From positions 67,171,730-67,235,729 of the forward strand of contig NW_023604295.1 of NCBI RefSeq assembly GCF_014898055.3: a DNA stretch of 64,000 nucleotides, in the 5' to 3' direction. Made by a program: the position numbers and the translations under genes. Shown piece after piece: positions 25,205 to 36,120 of this stretch. Below the pieces are notes generated by a model. That model made no database searches and was not told the DNA's origin. It saw only the letters and a list, made by a program, of their open reading frames with translations. This DNA comes from Talpa occidentalis (lineage: Eukaryota; Chordata; Mammalia; Eulipotyphla; Talpidae). Every line of letters begins with the position of its first letter. Within the stretch, counting starts at the first letter, position 1.

Positions 25205-25505
25205 ATCTTTTCTTGTGAACTATCTAATCTGCTTTTAGCCACATTCAACATTTTCACTTCACCAGTATCATTTTCATCTCTAACAATTCAGTTTGGGTCT
25301 TCTTAATATCTGTAGTGTCTCTACTTACCTTTTTACTTTTTTTTAAAGATTTGTTTATGCATGCAAGAGCTGGGATACAAACCAGAGATTGCGGGGGTGG
25401 TGAGAGGATTCACCAGAGAGAGAGAGAGTGGGGAACAGAACAGGCAGACTGACTGAAATACGCTCTGAGGGGAGCAGCAGGTGAGTCAGAAGAGGTCTGC
25501 TGTGC

Positions 25506-26298
25506 TGCCGCGGACCAGCACAGCAGTAGACGATGAGGCCACCTCAGGGTTGAGAGAAGCGTGCAGGGTGGTCAGGGCGTCGGTGAAAGAAATGACAAAC
25601 AGACACATTTCAAGAGTGAAAATCTGAGTGTAATTTTCTTTGAGTTTGTGACCAGTATATATATGTTTTCCAAAAGCACAGGAACAATGAATATCAATGA
25701 AATCAGCTTGCTCATGGGCTCAGCCTATCACCAACAGGGCGGTGATCTACATCTGGACTCAGCCTCATTCCTAAGTAGATAGACCATTAGTTTTGTTTTT
25801 AAACTATATAATCACATTTTTTATTAACTACTATATTTTAATTATTACAGGGTTTAGTAATGTTTCATTTGAGTCAGCCTTGTTTTAAGGATTTCATATG
25901 ATTTTTTAATTAACAAGCAATGACCTTTATAGAAGAAAGAAGGAAGTTTAGAAAGACAATAAGGGATTAAAATTTGTAGTTCTAGAAAGACGGGATAAGG
26001 TTTTTTAGCATTCTTGTAGTGGTTCCTGGTGGTCGTTATCTTTTGATAAGCTTCTGTGTTTTCAGGGAACTTCGCTGTACTTCCCCTGTTTCAGGGTTAT
26101 TTGCTGTTCTCCCCCTGCACGCTGGTTGCCCAGCCGGACCTAGGGACCGTGGCGAAAGCCATTCCTAAAGGTCACTGCAGGGGGAGGTGCAGCAGGTATG
26201 TCTTCAGGGGGTTTTGCTGTTCTCCCCCTGCGCGCTGGTTGCCCAGCCGGACCTGGGGACGGTTAGCCCTAAAGGTCACTGCAGGGGGAGGTGCAGCA
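25506..26298 (-). mobile_element. solo LTR of a class II (ERVK-like) retrovirus nested in a SINE
   Basis: A 793-bp insertion with TG..CA ends and a perfect 6-bp duplication, CTGTGC, at 25500-25505 and 26299-26304. Six-base duplications are typical of betaretrovirus-like (ERVK) integration. On the minus strand the element would end in CTGGTCCGCGGCA, which looks like a U5 end, hence the strand call. About 100 bases next to the 26298 end are duplicated in tandem. The family is not named. Confidence 0.8.
26097..26298. repeat. about 100-bp tandem duplication at one end of the ERVK-like LTR
   Basis: The units at about 26097-26197 and 26198-26298 share 'GCTGTTCTCCCCCTGC', 'GGTTGCCCAGCCGGACCT' and 'AAAGGTCACTGCAGGGGGAG'. 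The second unit lacks a few bases. On the LTR's own strand this is the start of U3. Confidence 0.85.
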
Positions 26299-26697
26299 CT
26301 GTGCCATGTGGGTTGCTCTCTGGCCAGCCGGGGATCGAACTAGTGCTGCAGAGGCTGCAGATTGCTTCATAGTGCAGTGCTTAACCCCTTGCGCCACCAG
26401 GGAGGCCCTCTGCTTAACTTTTTAAATGTGTGAGACACAATTATAATAACTTTTATAAGGCTCTTATTTGCTAATTCTAACATGTGTGTCCATTTTTATT
26501 TGGGATTATAGTTATATGAAGAGAGCTTACATTTTGACTCTTGAATTTAAGATTTCTTAGGTGAGATCAATTCCTAAGTAATCTTTAAGTAATAAGTCTG
26601 TAAGTAATCCTTATTGTTGAGATAAAATCCTTCCATGTACTATTTCCAATGCTTTATAAATCATGGGATTTTCTAGTCTGACTAGTCGGGACAAGTA

Positions 26698-26755
26698 TTC
26701 CTGGCCCTTTGTGACTGGTGGGCCCTTATTCCTGGCCCTTTGTGACCAGTGGGCC
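26698..26755. repeat. 31-bp direct repeat at the provirus integration site
   Basis: TTCCTGGCCCTTTGTGAC followed by TGGTGGGCCC at 26698-26728 is repeated, with two changes, at 26729-26755. It continues at 30981 after the provirus. The provirus therefore landed near the end of the second unit. Confidence 0.85.
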
Positions 26756-27345
26756 TGCAACAGGGTGGTCCCCAGGAAAGGGGGAGTTTCCCTGCCCCAC
26801 CCAAGGGAGGGTGGAGCTGAGCAGGAAGAGGAGAAGCTGGAGAAGAGACTGAGGAAGGAAGGAAGCAGGATGGAGCAAGGAGACCTGGAGGAGGCGCATG
26901 GAGCCTAGAGACACGTAAAGAAACTGCGCTTGTCTTTTGGTCGTGGACTGGGTGACACAGATGTGGGTGAGACCTGTGGGGAGGTGACAATGGCAGCTTT
27001 TATCTTGATGTTGATTTTGCTCTTTTCCTTCCGGGCTTGTCCGGTTGTTTGTGACCCTTTTCTGTGGGTCCCCACTGGAAGATGGTTTAGACTTGTAGCA
27101 GGCTTTGGGGCCTTGTTCTGGGCCGATCCCATATGGATGGACTTTTACCCACGAGGGGACGGGTAACTTTGGGTGCTTCATTTAGAAACTAGACTCTTTG
27201 CCTTACCTGTATTGTTTCCTAGTTTTATTAAAGTTCCTTCCCATTAAAGTCTCCTATGTTTTGTGTTGATGCGGCGGATGGCAGAACCCATTTAGAATAG
27301 GCAGGTTTGCGGGGTTTGGGCTGCCCCTCTCCCTGTCCTATAACA
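26756..27345 (+). repeat. 5' LTR of the provirus
   Basis: TGCAACAGGG..CCTATAACA. It contains ATTAAA-type candidate polyadenylation hexamers near its 3' half (two copies around 27226-27248) and a 4-bp GGAA-type expansion shared only with the 3' LTR. Confidence 0.95.
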
Positions 27346-27349
27346 GATT

Positions 27350-27367
27350 TGGCGTCCAACGTGATTT
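27350..27367 (+). promoter_or_regulatory. primer binding site, tRNA-Lys(1,2)-like
   Basis: TGGCGTCCAACGTG starts four bases after the LTR end. It matches the tRNA-Lys(1,2) type site at 13 of its first 14 positions; the last four bases do not match. The tRNA assignment is from memory of the consensus. Confidence 0.65.
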
Positions 27368-28261
27368 AGGACAGATCCATCCGTGGTTAGTCAGCCCCAT
27401 GGGGAAATTGGGCTTCCCTATGGCACTGGCTACCATAAGCGCAAATGTGATTTTTGGTTTCTCCGGTGTGTTTGTTTCATATGTCCATTTGCTGTTGAAA
27501 AACTGGCTTGGGCTTTGTGAAGATTCTGTGTGTTTGTGTGTAATTTGTTTGTAGTGACTTGCTAAGAGATTTTAATTTGTGGAAATTGTTCTGTGCCGGT
27601 TTTACTCAAAAGATTAGGCAGTACATCGGACCATGTGGCCAGAGGAAAGATGGCGTCTGAGGCCACTTGGCGTGCTCTTGTAAAATTCAGAGGTTCTTGT
27701 TGCTAGGACTTTGGAACTTTTTTTCTTTCTTTTTGTAATCTCTGCTGTCTCATTAGCATTTCTAAAGGCAATAATGGTTCTTCAGTGGTATGTTGCTTTG
27801 TCTTTGGCTACTTCCTGCTCTTTGCCTGATGCATTTTGCCAGCCAATTGTGGAGCAGTGGTGTTTAAATTAGCAAATGTATGCCTGGGTGTTAAGGAAAG
27901 AGTAGCCTTAAGCAGTAACTGGTAATTGCTGGTAGCCTTGATGGATTCTTGGAGATAACTTGAATTTTTGCAAAGTCTGGATCAGAAAAATTAACAAGAT
28001 TTTGTTTGAGTCTGAAAGGATTTGCTACTGTGAATTTTGTCTACACAATTTGTTTTGGGCATGTTTGCCATTTTGAATACTGGATTTGTTCAATTGCTGG
28101 TGTAAGACAAGATTCTAAGTTTCTGCTTCCTACTGAGGAAGGTCTGTTATGGAAAGCACTCTTTAGGGTGCATCATGTAACTGTACCAGGTTTTCATACC
28201 TGTGTTGTTGTTGTCCCTCCCTAGTGTGGGGAAGGTGTAATCTGTGCTTAGATGTTTAATC

Positions 28262-28475
28262 TGCTCTTTCAGCTTCTGTCCCAGAGTGGCTAACAGAAGT
28301 AAGGAGATGACTCCTTTTAATTGAAAGTTAATTACTGATAATTTGATTTTGCTTTTTCAGGTTCTATTCCAGGAAACCCAAGGAGTGCCTGCTTGGTGGC
28401 TAACAAGAGATGACTCCTTTTGCTTAAAAGTTAACTGTTACTTTTATTCTTTCAGTTGCTGTACAGAATACCCAG
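28262..28475 (+). repeat. internal tandem repeat in the provirus with splice-acceptor-like starts
   Basis: Two full units and a partial third (beginning at about 28263, 28353 and 28448) each open with a pyrimidine run plus CAG (CTCTTTCAG, CTTTTTCAG, TTCTTTCAG). The first two also share GAGATGACTCCTTTT and AAAGTTAA blocks. They are diverged from one another. Confidence 0.65.
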
Positions 28476-29667
28476 GATTGACTTCTAATAAAAAGTCTTC
28501 AACACTGAAAACCCTAAGGTGATAAACAAGATCATGTAACTCTTGTGATTAATAAAACTTTTCCTTCCTATTTCCAAAGTCTTAGGTTTGTAGGATGACA
28601 ACTGGAAATTTTTCTGCCAGCAACACTCCACATTTTTTTTGGACTTTGACGTTTTTTTTTCTGAGCCTATGGAGTAAAACTGCAGTTACATAACATATTC
28701 TACGTGGCATAACTAAAAAAAAAAAAAAACTGTCTTTGTGTCTATATGTTGTATGTCTGTATGTCCTTTCCTTGTGTCCTTGTCTTGACCTCCAGTGATT
28801 GACAAATTGGTATACATGGTGCCCATAGACGTGAAAAAAAAAAAGAGTCTCCAGTTATGAGAAAAACTAAAGGTTATGGTTTCATTGTCAACATTGTGCT
28901 ACTGAACTAAGCCGGTGCCTTCATAGAGATTGAACATTGTTGTTTCTGTTATTTTTCTGATATTTATGGCAAAGCTTCCCAGAAATCTAAATTCAAGTAC
29001 AAATTTGGTAGCCTGTCATTTGGCTGATGCAAGGAAATTTTGTGGAACCTCAGTAGAGCTCCTGAGACACTCCACAAAGTTTCTCCCTTTCCTCCTGGGA
29101 AAGGCATTAGATGAATTTGTTCTATTTGGATTTTACCTAATGAAGTAAAACTGGAAGGGAAGCATTGTCACTTGGGAAAATGGTAAAACTTTGGTATGTA
29201 CAAAATGTTAACAGTAGTATCTGGTATGTATGTAAATTGTCAATGGTGATTGTCACCTTATAATATTATAATTCAATTGTTTCACATCTACAGAAATTGT
29301 TTCTGAAAATATAGGGAGAAAAGGTCTCAACAGATTCCTATTGATGGAACTGTTGAGAGTAAAACTTTTCTACTAAGGACTGAATAGACTTGGAAATACA
29401 CCTCATATTTACTAAGTTTTCCTTGACATAATAATACTGATGATTTTTTTTGCATTTTGCTCTAAATCCACAAAGTTTTCTTGTTTTGGTGACCAGGATC
29501 TGCAGCAAGGTTGTAATTTTTTTTTCCAACAAAGCTAACTTGTGTTTGCATTTTCTCTCCCCTTGATACCAACACGGCATAAAAATAGTGGTAGTAATCT
29601 TTTACTACTTATCTCAGAGTCTGTTTTTGCATAACTTCCATAGGGATTTTGTTTAAACTGAAAAAAA

Positions 29668-30021
29668 TTGGACATAAGTTTCATTGTGTGGCTTTGTGTG
29701 GAGCTCTTCCAGAAAGTTGAAACAGAGCTGAACCAAGAAGAGGAGAACCTGTTTGCCTTGTTTGTAGGGTTCCAGAGACCTCCAAAGAAGGTGAGGAAGC
29801 TTGCCTCCATTGGCAGGACTGGACAACCCGGCCAACGAAAAGTCCCTGGTACCCTCGAGAAGAGGAAAGCCCAGGTGGAGTCTGATGAGACCAACTTCTT
29901 TCAGAAGCCTACACGGACCGGATGTCAACAGTTCGCTCTGAATCCTATATGGAGTATTCCAACGGAGCCAGCTAAAAATTGCTGCTTAGTTATTCTGCCC
30001 TGTGATTTTATGCAAAAATAG
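29668..30021 (+). other. longest plus-strand frame inside the provirus, unrecognised
   Basis: 117 codons with a hydrophobic start, an acidic-basic middle and no signal I can tie to gag, protease, reverse transcriptase, integrase or env. The segment at about 29690-29960 is more GC-rich than its surroundings. It could be a remnant of the parent element's 3' genes or captured host sequence. Confidence 0.25.
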
Positions 30022-30374
30022 GCAATATGGTTTAAAAGTAGATTTGGTTTGCAAACTTTTGCTATGCTGTTTAAAAAAATTTGGGATCAAGGTTGAGAGA
30101 ATTTGTCTTTACATAAGTTGAACCATTTTAACATTTTTTCCCTGTGATTTTGATATATTTGCTATCTTGTTTTAGCCAATGCTCCAAATTTTTTTTCTTT
30201 TGGCTTGGATAATGGATTATTTTTAAGTAATGAAACTGTCATACTGGACATTCATGGACAATGCTGCTGACTAATTGCTGCTTCTCTTACACACATTGTA
30301 ACCCTGAAAAAAGACTGTCTCCTAAGAATACACCATGACATCTGTGCCACCATAGATATGGTGGAATAAAAATT

Positions 30375-30386
30375 AAAAGGGGGGAT
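30375..30386 (+). promoter_or_regulatory. polypurine tract
   Basis: AAAAGGGGGGAT lies immediately before the 3' LTR, where plus-strand priming occurs in retroviruses. It fixes the element's orientation together with the primer binding site. Confidence 0.85.
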
Positions 30387-30976
30387 TGCAACAGGGTGGT
30401 CCCCAGGAAAGGGGGAGTTTCCCTGCCCCACCCAAGGGAGGGTGGAGCTGAGCAGGAAGAGGAGAAGCTGGAGAAGAGACTGAGGAAGGAAGGAAGCAGG
30501 ATGGAGCAAGGAGACCTGGAGGAGGCGCATGGAGCCTAGAGACACGTAAAGAAACTGCGCTTGTCTTTTGGTCGTGGACTGGGTGACACAGATGTGGGTG
30601 AGACCTGTGGGGAGGTGACAATGGCAGCTTTTATCTTGATGTTGATTTTGCTCTTTTCCTTCCGGGCTTGTCCGGTTGTTTGTGACCCTTTTCTGTGGGT
30701 CCCCACTGGAAGATGGTTTAGACTTGTAGCAGGCTTTGGGGCCTTGTTCTGGGCCGATCCCATATGGATGGACTTTTACCCACGAGGGGACGGGTAACTT
30801 TGGGTGCTTCATTTAGAAACTAGACTCTTTGCCTTACCTGTATTGTTTCCTAGTTTTATTAAAGTTCCTTCCCATTAAAGTCTCCTATGTTTTGTGTTGA
30901 TGCGGCGGATGGCAGAACCCATTTAGAATAGGCAGGTTTGCGGGGTTTGGGCTGCCCCTCTCCCTGTCCTATAACA
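30387..30976 (+). repeat. 3' LTR of the provirus
   Basis: Same length as the 5' LTR, and I found no base difference between them. Host sequence resumes with the GGCC duplication at 30977. Confidence 0.95.
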
Positions 30977-31849
30977 GGCCCTGTGGTCTCTAATCTTTTC
31001 AGATGACCCTTTCTCCAAACTCAGGCAGTTTCCTCATCTGCATGTACCAGTCAGTCCTCACCTGGATATTTGAAGCGGTGCTTCTGGCATATCTTCAGAG
31101 TTTTCTCTATAAACAATTCTCCTTTCTGCAACCTTGTGCTGTAAAATCTCAGGTTTTTAGACTTTCTTTTATGTTAGCTTCATCTCCTGAAGTCAGGGAC
31201 TACTATGGGATATGTTTCAGTTTCCCCTCTTTGTGTTGTGGAATGTCGATTCCTTCAGGTCAGCTAGGGGAATTTTTTGGGCTGACCTTGTTCATGTCCC
31301 ATCTCTTAGGGATAACTGTCCCTTCTTGCTTAATGGCCAATGTTTTACAAACTGTTGCTTAATGTATTTTGCGTATAAAAAACAAGTATTATGGTAGGAG
31401 GGGAATCTGGGCCTTGTTTCGCCAAAGAATTGCTTTACTGTTTTTAACCATTAAATTTGTATGGGTGGAGTAAGGGAGTTTCTTGACTTATTCTAGCTAA
31501 GTGCCAAATAATAGCACTAATTGGTAACTATAATGGGATGATAGTGAACTCATTATTTGAGACTTACTAGGAAAAAAAAAAAATCACACATATTTTCTGT
31601 TAGAAGACTGTCATATTCCCTATGAAGCAGTTTCACAAGAAAACCTCCTATGATCCAACCAGCCCTGCACAGGAAATACAGAATACAGACCAACTTAGTA
31701 ATGAAATTTACAGCAAATTCTAGACTGTGGGAAACGCTATAGGACAAATGGTAAGTTTTTAATTCAATGAATAGATTGCAGGGTAAATAAGAGGGGATAC
31801 AGAGAGGAAACATAGAAATAAAAAGAGAAATAAATTTCTCAACCAATCA

Positions 31850-32160
31850 GTCACATATATTATTATAAGTAGAAGTAGAAAGACAAATACAGTATGATTT
31901 CACCCATTTGTGGAATAAAAGGGGAAAAAAAGGAGTTGGAAAAGAAAAACAAAACAAATGCTTAGGTGCTGACAACTGAATGGTGGTTATCAAGGCGGGA
32001 GGAAGGGAGAGGAAGTAGGTAGAGGGGACTGCTGGTTGGCAGTGGGTGGTGACTGAATATTTGGCAGTGGGGGTGGGGTGATGTATACAGCTGTGAAGTG
32101 AGAAACTACACCTGAAATATGTACAGTGTTGTAAACAAATGTTTCCTTAATAAAAGAAAA
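31850..32160 (+). mobile_element. old LINE-1 3' end fragment
   Basis: It contains 'GTATGATTTCACCCATTTGT', a G-rich tract (31995-32080) and 'GAAATATGTACAGTGTTGTA' followed by an A-rich end. This is the 3' UTR layout of older LINE-1 families. Confidence 0.6.
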
Positions 32161-32164
32161 AGAT

Positions 32165-34958
32165 ACCGATTCAAACTAGGACAAAAATGATAGTCACAAC
32201 TAAATTGGAAACTTGAGCTTAGATAGGATATTTGATATATTAAAGAATTATTACCTTGTTTTCAATTATGATAATACTGTGTTTGTTTAACAAAGAGTCC
32301 TTATCTTATAGAGACACATGTAAAAATACTCATGGATGAAAAGACATGATGTCTGGAATTTATTTTCAAATAACATCGGAGAGGAAATGAGTTTGTGTAA
32401 GATAAAACAAGTTGCCTGTGAGTTTGTTAATTGTAAAGCTATTCTGTCTACATTCATATATCTGAAATTTTACATGTATAAAGTAAAAAGAGGATAACAT
32501 CAGGGAAAGTGATTGCTTTATTAGGGATTTAAGAGAGGCTTCTATTTGGAGAAGACTTGGGCAGAAACTTGAAGGAAACAAAATAGCAAAATGAGTATCA
32601 AAACAACTATATCTATAGGATTTTTCAGTTAGGAACCCATCAATGACTCTACTGCATTTATTGGAGTGTTTGGAATGAAGTTTGTGTGCACTGGCTGAAA
32701 ATGAACAAATGAACAAATGACAGTCGATAACTGTAACGGAAAGAGATAGTAGTTGCTCTCTTCCTGGGGTGAAGGAGGACACTATATCTATCTAAATTAC
32801 AAGAGGACCCATCATGTCAATGCTTAGAATTACCATCTGCGTGGGAGCTCCCTTTCTGGGGCCACTTTAATGATTCTGTTTCCTTTTGGCTTCAGGTAGT
32901 TTTCTTCCTGCTTACTCTCCTTTGGCCCTGCACAATTCCTGTAGGGAAGTTCCATTAAGTCCCAAGTTACATAGCAAGTACCACATGGAGGGACTGCCAG
33001 TTCCTGTGGTATTGGAGGCTTTCTTAAGATATTGCAAAAGTTAATTTATCAATTGCTTCTTACTTCTCTCCTCCCCATAGCCTGACGTCTGACTTTGTTC
33101 TTCACTTACCTTACCTTTTAGACCAGACTTTCAGCATTGTTTTCTAATCCACAATCTTATATATTGGTCTTTTCTGTACTGCCATGGGTCACTTATCTTG
33201 AACTAACACTGGGACCAATGCTGTTACTGATATGGTGATGGAAGTCACACATTAGGTTGTTAACCCACAGTTCTGGATAAACTTCTTGGTAAAGTCATGG
33301 CCATTCCTTGCCCAAATTAAAGTTCTCCATGGATAACCAAGCTGGCAGTAAAGGCAGAAGAACATTACTTAAATAACTGGACTCTCTGGACTCATTAACC
33401 ATTAACTAAAACAAGAAAAGGTCTGCAGTTTCTGCAGTCAGAGCCCCACCTCCATAGTTCAGGAAGCCTTCAGAATCCTGCACTCATTCTTTAGCACCTG
33501 TTGAAGTTCCCTGGAAGCTTAAATCTGCTCCTTTCTAACGTTCTCTGTGATGACATGGGAAATGTATGTAAAGCATCTTGATGAACAAAGAATTGGTTTG
33601 TTCAATAACCAACAAAGATGGTTATCGTGAGAAAGCACTTGGTTCTAGTTTCAATTATAACCTGAATTAGCTGCTACTTTTCATGCAATGCCATTTGCAT
33701 TTGGAAGACTGACTGGCAGACGAGTCATGGTTATTTAGATATGGGCATTTGGCAGATATTTTCTCACAAGTGAATGAAATAAGAGTGTCACTTCATGAAA
33801 ACCAATTGACTGAAAGTATTTGCTGCCAATGATAATTTTTACTTTAAAAAATGTATTTATTTTTTAATTGAGGTAATTGTTTAGAACACTGTATATTTTA
33901 AGGATATAGATTCACGCCCTTTCAAAATTTATGTTATTACGTAATGCCCACAGTGTTTGCTGTCAATGAAAACTTAAGTTCTAAAGCCAGGGAGAATACC
34001 TTACACATGTGGGGTTTGATTTAGTATCTTTCCTAGTTTTCTCTACAATTATCCAAATCAAAGGGTAGAAAACTATTTTCAATGGCTCCTCCCATATGGT
34101 CTTCAGTATTTGAGATGATTCACTCATAATTTTTTTGTTCTGGTGAAGGAACTGTTTCCTGTAAAGTACAATCTTAATCTCTTCTAAAATATGATTTAGC
34201 AATTCTATTATCTTACCAGTAAGGGGCAGCAAACAACAATGTTTGTTTGAGAAATGAAATTTTTTACTTTGTCCTCTTATTCTTTAGCTTAGTGAGTACA
34301 TCTCTGACCTCTTAAAAGTAAAGGACGAGAAGAACATTCAAAAGGGAAGAGAACAAATTGTAAGATTTAGAATACAATCCAAAGAAAAGGATAAAATCTG
34401 CTAGTCCTTTTTTTGTTGACAAATGGTGAGTTAAACTCTCTGAGTTGGGTCCTAGTAACCATCACATACCAAGTTAAGTAGCCACAAAAACTATTCACAA
34501 TCCATTAATGAGAAGGAAAGGGTAAAAACAAAAAACTGGTTTCTGTCAGTTATAAAGCTATAGTTTTATAAAAACCTGGTGCTTTAGTTATCTAGTTTTT
34601 AAAAAGATATTTAATTTTAATGAAATTTTAATTTTTGGAGCATGTACCATAAATCAGGAGTCATTCTAGGTACTGGAGACAAATGATAAATGAAGTGTAT
34701 GTGATATCTGTCCTCCTGGTGCTACCTTTTTAGTTGGGGAAGGTGAGCCAAACTCAGAGAGGAGCTAGGGGTAGAACAGGAGAGGAGAACTGATTATTAA
34801 GCATCAGTAGAGAGTAAGATGCTAGTGAAAGGATGGACAAATGCCAAATTCTAGCACTTGTGAGATTTCTTCAGAAATCTCTTTGGAATCTTTCACTGTT
34901 CTTTTCCCCTGTTATAAACATTGTGTGAACAACATAACTTGTTCTACTTATTTCTCAG
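32165..34958. other. gene-free stretch
   Basis: Bases 33840-33960 look like a short antisense LINE-1 3' end ('TTAATTGAGGTAATTGTTTA' type). Between 32800 and 33420 the base composition is higher in GC, but no exon or named repeat was found. Confidence 0.35.
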
Positions 34959-34966
34959 TGAAATCT

Positions 34967-34967
34967 G

Positions 34968-34998
<31 letters not shown>

Positions 34999-35241
34999 AT
35001 TTATACAAGCACTGGGTACAGTCAGAAGCACGGGAGGGTGAGAAAATTCACCAGAGCCAGAGCGGGGAACAGAGCAGGCAGACTTAAGAAATACCCTGCT
35101 GAGGGGAGCAGCGGGCGGGGCAGGTGAAGTCTGTCGCGCCATGTGGGAACTTCGCCCGGAGGCCCGGGATCTAACGGCGCTTCAGAGGCTGCGGGCAGCT
35201 TCGCAGCCCAGCGCTCAACGGCAGCGCCACCGGGGAGGCCC
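34967..35241 (-). mobile_element. tRNA-derived SINE, young subtype
   Basis: Full-length copy with a long T-run at the tail side and a perfect 8-bp duplication, TGAAATCT, at 34959-34966 and 35242-35249. It has the CACTGGGTACAGTCAGAAGC signature. Confidence 0.93.
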
Positions 35242-35734
35242 TGAAATCTCTGTTTTAACACTCAATTCTGTCTGAGGAATAAAACTGAACTACTTTCCAC
35301 AACCTCAGTCACTCTAGGGATTTTTGAGCATTTCATGCTTTACTCAAATTCAGGTTCTGCCCTCTACACTAATCTCTCCAGGTTTGGGAAAGTACATCTA
35401 TTTCTCTTGTTAGGTCTGTCTCAGTGCTGTGTTGTAATCTTTGAAATGTAAGCAATTTTAGAAGTTGTCTTTCCATACTGACATCAACATCAAGATGTGA
35501 TTGCATTCATTATGTAGTCTGTAGTGGTGTCTTCTTGCATCCCTAGCAATCTCTGGGGTGGCAGCTGCCTCTAACTTCTGAAGTCTATCTTTGTTTTTTG
35601 AAGAGTTCAAGGCCATAGGTTGCTCACGGTGTCTATATAAATCCTATGTAATTATATCTAGCCTCATATCCTATACAATTATATTTAAGAGAATGATATA
35701 GCACTCTTTCGAACACAAAAATCTGTGGAGGCTC

Positions 35735-35790
35735 TTAGCTGCTCAGGGTTCCAAAAGCGAAGTCGCTGCTCAGGGTTCCAAAAGCAAAGT
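35735..35790. repeat. 27-bp tandem duplication
   Basis: GCTGCTCAGGGTTCCAAAAG occurs twice, at about 35738 and 35765, just before a SINE insertion site. Confidence 0.85.
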
Positions 35791-35814
35791 AGCCTCAGAA
35801 AATCTTCACTCTCA

Positions 35815-36103
35815 GGCCTCCCTGGTGGCCTAGGGGTCAAGTCCCAGCAGTATCACCACTATTGCCTGAGTTCCATGCCTAGCCAGGGAGCTAACCTACA
35901 TATGTCTCAGCAGATCTCTCCTGTCTCTCCCGCTGCTCCCCTCAGCAGTGTATTTCAGTCAACCTGCCTGTTCTGCTCCCCACTCTATTTCTGGTGAATC
36001 CTCTTACCCTCACCCCCCGCCCCGGCCACCCCCCACACCTCTGGCCTACACCCCAGGTCTTGTATGCTTAAATAAATAAAATAAATCTTAAAAAAGAAAG
36101 AAA
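35815..36103 (+). mobile_element. tRNA-derived SINE, older subtype
   Basis: Complete copy with a C-rich slip in the middle (about 36008-36038) and an AAAG-type tail. The duplication GAAAATCTTCACTCTCA (35798-35814) recurs as GAAAACCTTCACTCTCA (36104-36120). Confidence 0.92.
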
Positions 36104-36120
36104 GAAAACCTTCACTCTCA

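Larger units (their letters stand above)
25336..26407 (-). mobile_element. tRNA-derived SINE split in two by an LTR insertion
   Basis: The tail half is at 25336-25505 and the head half at 26299-26407. Joined across the insertion they make one normal SINE. The outer SINE duplication is CTCTACTTACCTTTTTA (25319-25335) and CTCTGCTTAACTTTTTA (26408-26424), two differences. Confidence 0.9.
26756..30976 (+). mobile_element. complete short provirus of the 590-bp LTR family, non-autonomous
   Basis: 5' LTR, about 3.04 kb of internal sequence and 3' LTR, with a 4-bp duplication GGCC at 26752-26755 and 30977-30980. The two 590-bp LTRs read as identical by eye. A tRNA-Lys-like primer binding site follows the 5' LTR and a polypurine tract precedes the 3' LTR. 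The internal part is too short for gag-pol-env. Its longest plus-strand frame is 117 codons (29668-30021) and shows no retroviral domain. It would need proteins supplied in trans to copy itself. The 4-bp duplication points to class I (gammaretrovirus-like) integrases. Confidence 0.95.

Noticed and set aside
1977..30812. A protein family of 149-186 codons (starting MKHP..LPVPSWVKVHP) seen five times at 1977, 10677, 24783, 26726 and 30252
   Set aside because: All five copies lie antisense to the same LTR and end wherever the flank changes. They are repeat shadows, not a gene family.
30387..30976. The second identical LTR as an assembly duplication
   Set aside because: A polypurine tract directly precedes it, a primer binding site follows the other copy, and matching GGCC duplications flank the pair. 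This is the expected structure of a real provirus.
32366..32782. 138-codon minus-strand frame as a gene
   Set aside because: No domain, signal or homology is recognised. The composition matches the AT-rich surroundings and a frame of this length is expected by chance in 64 kb.
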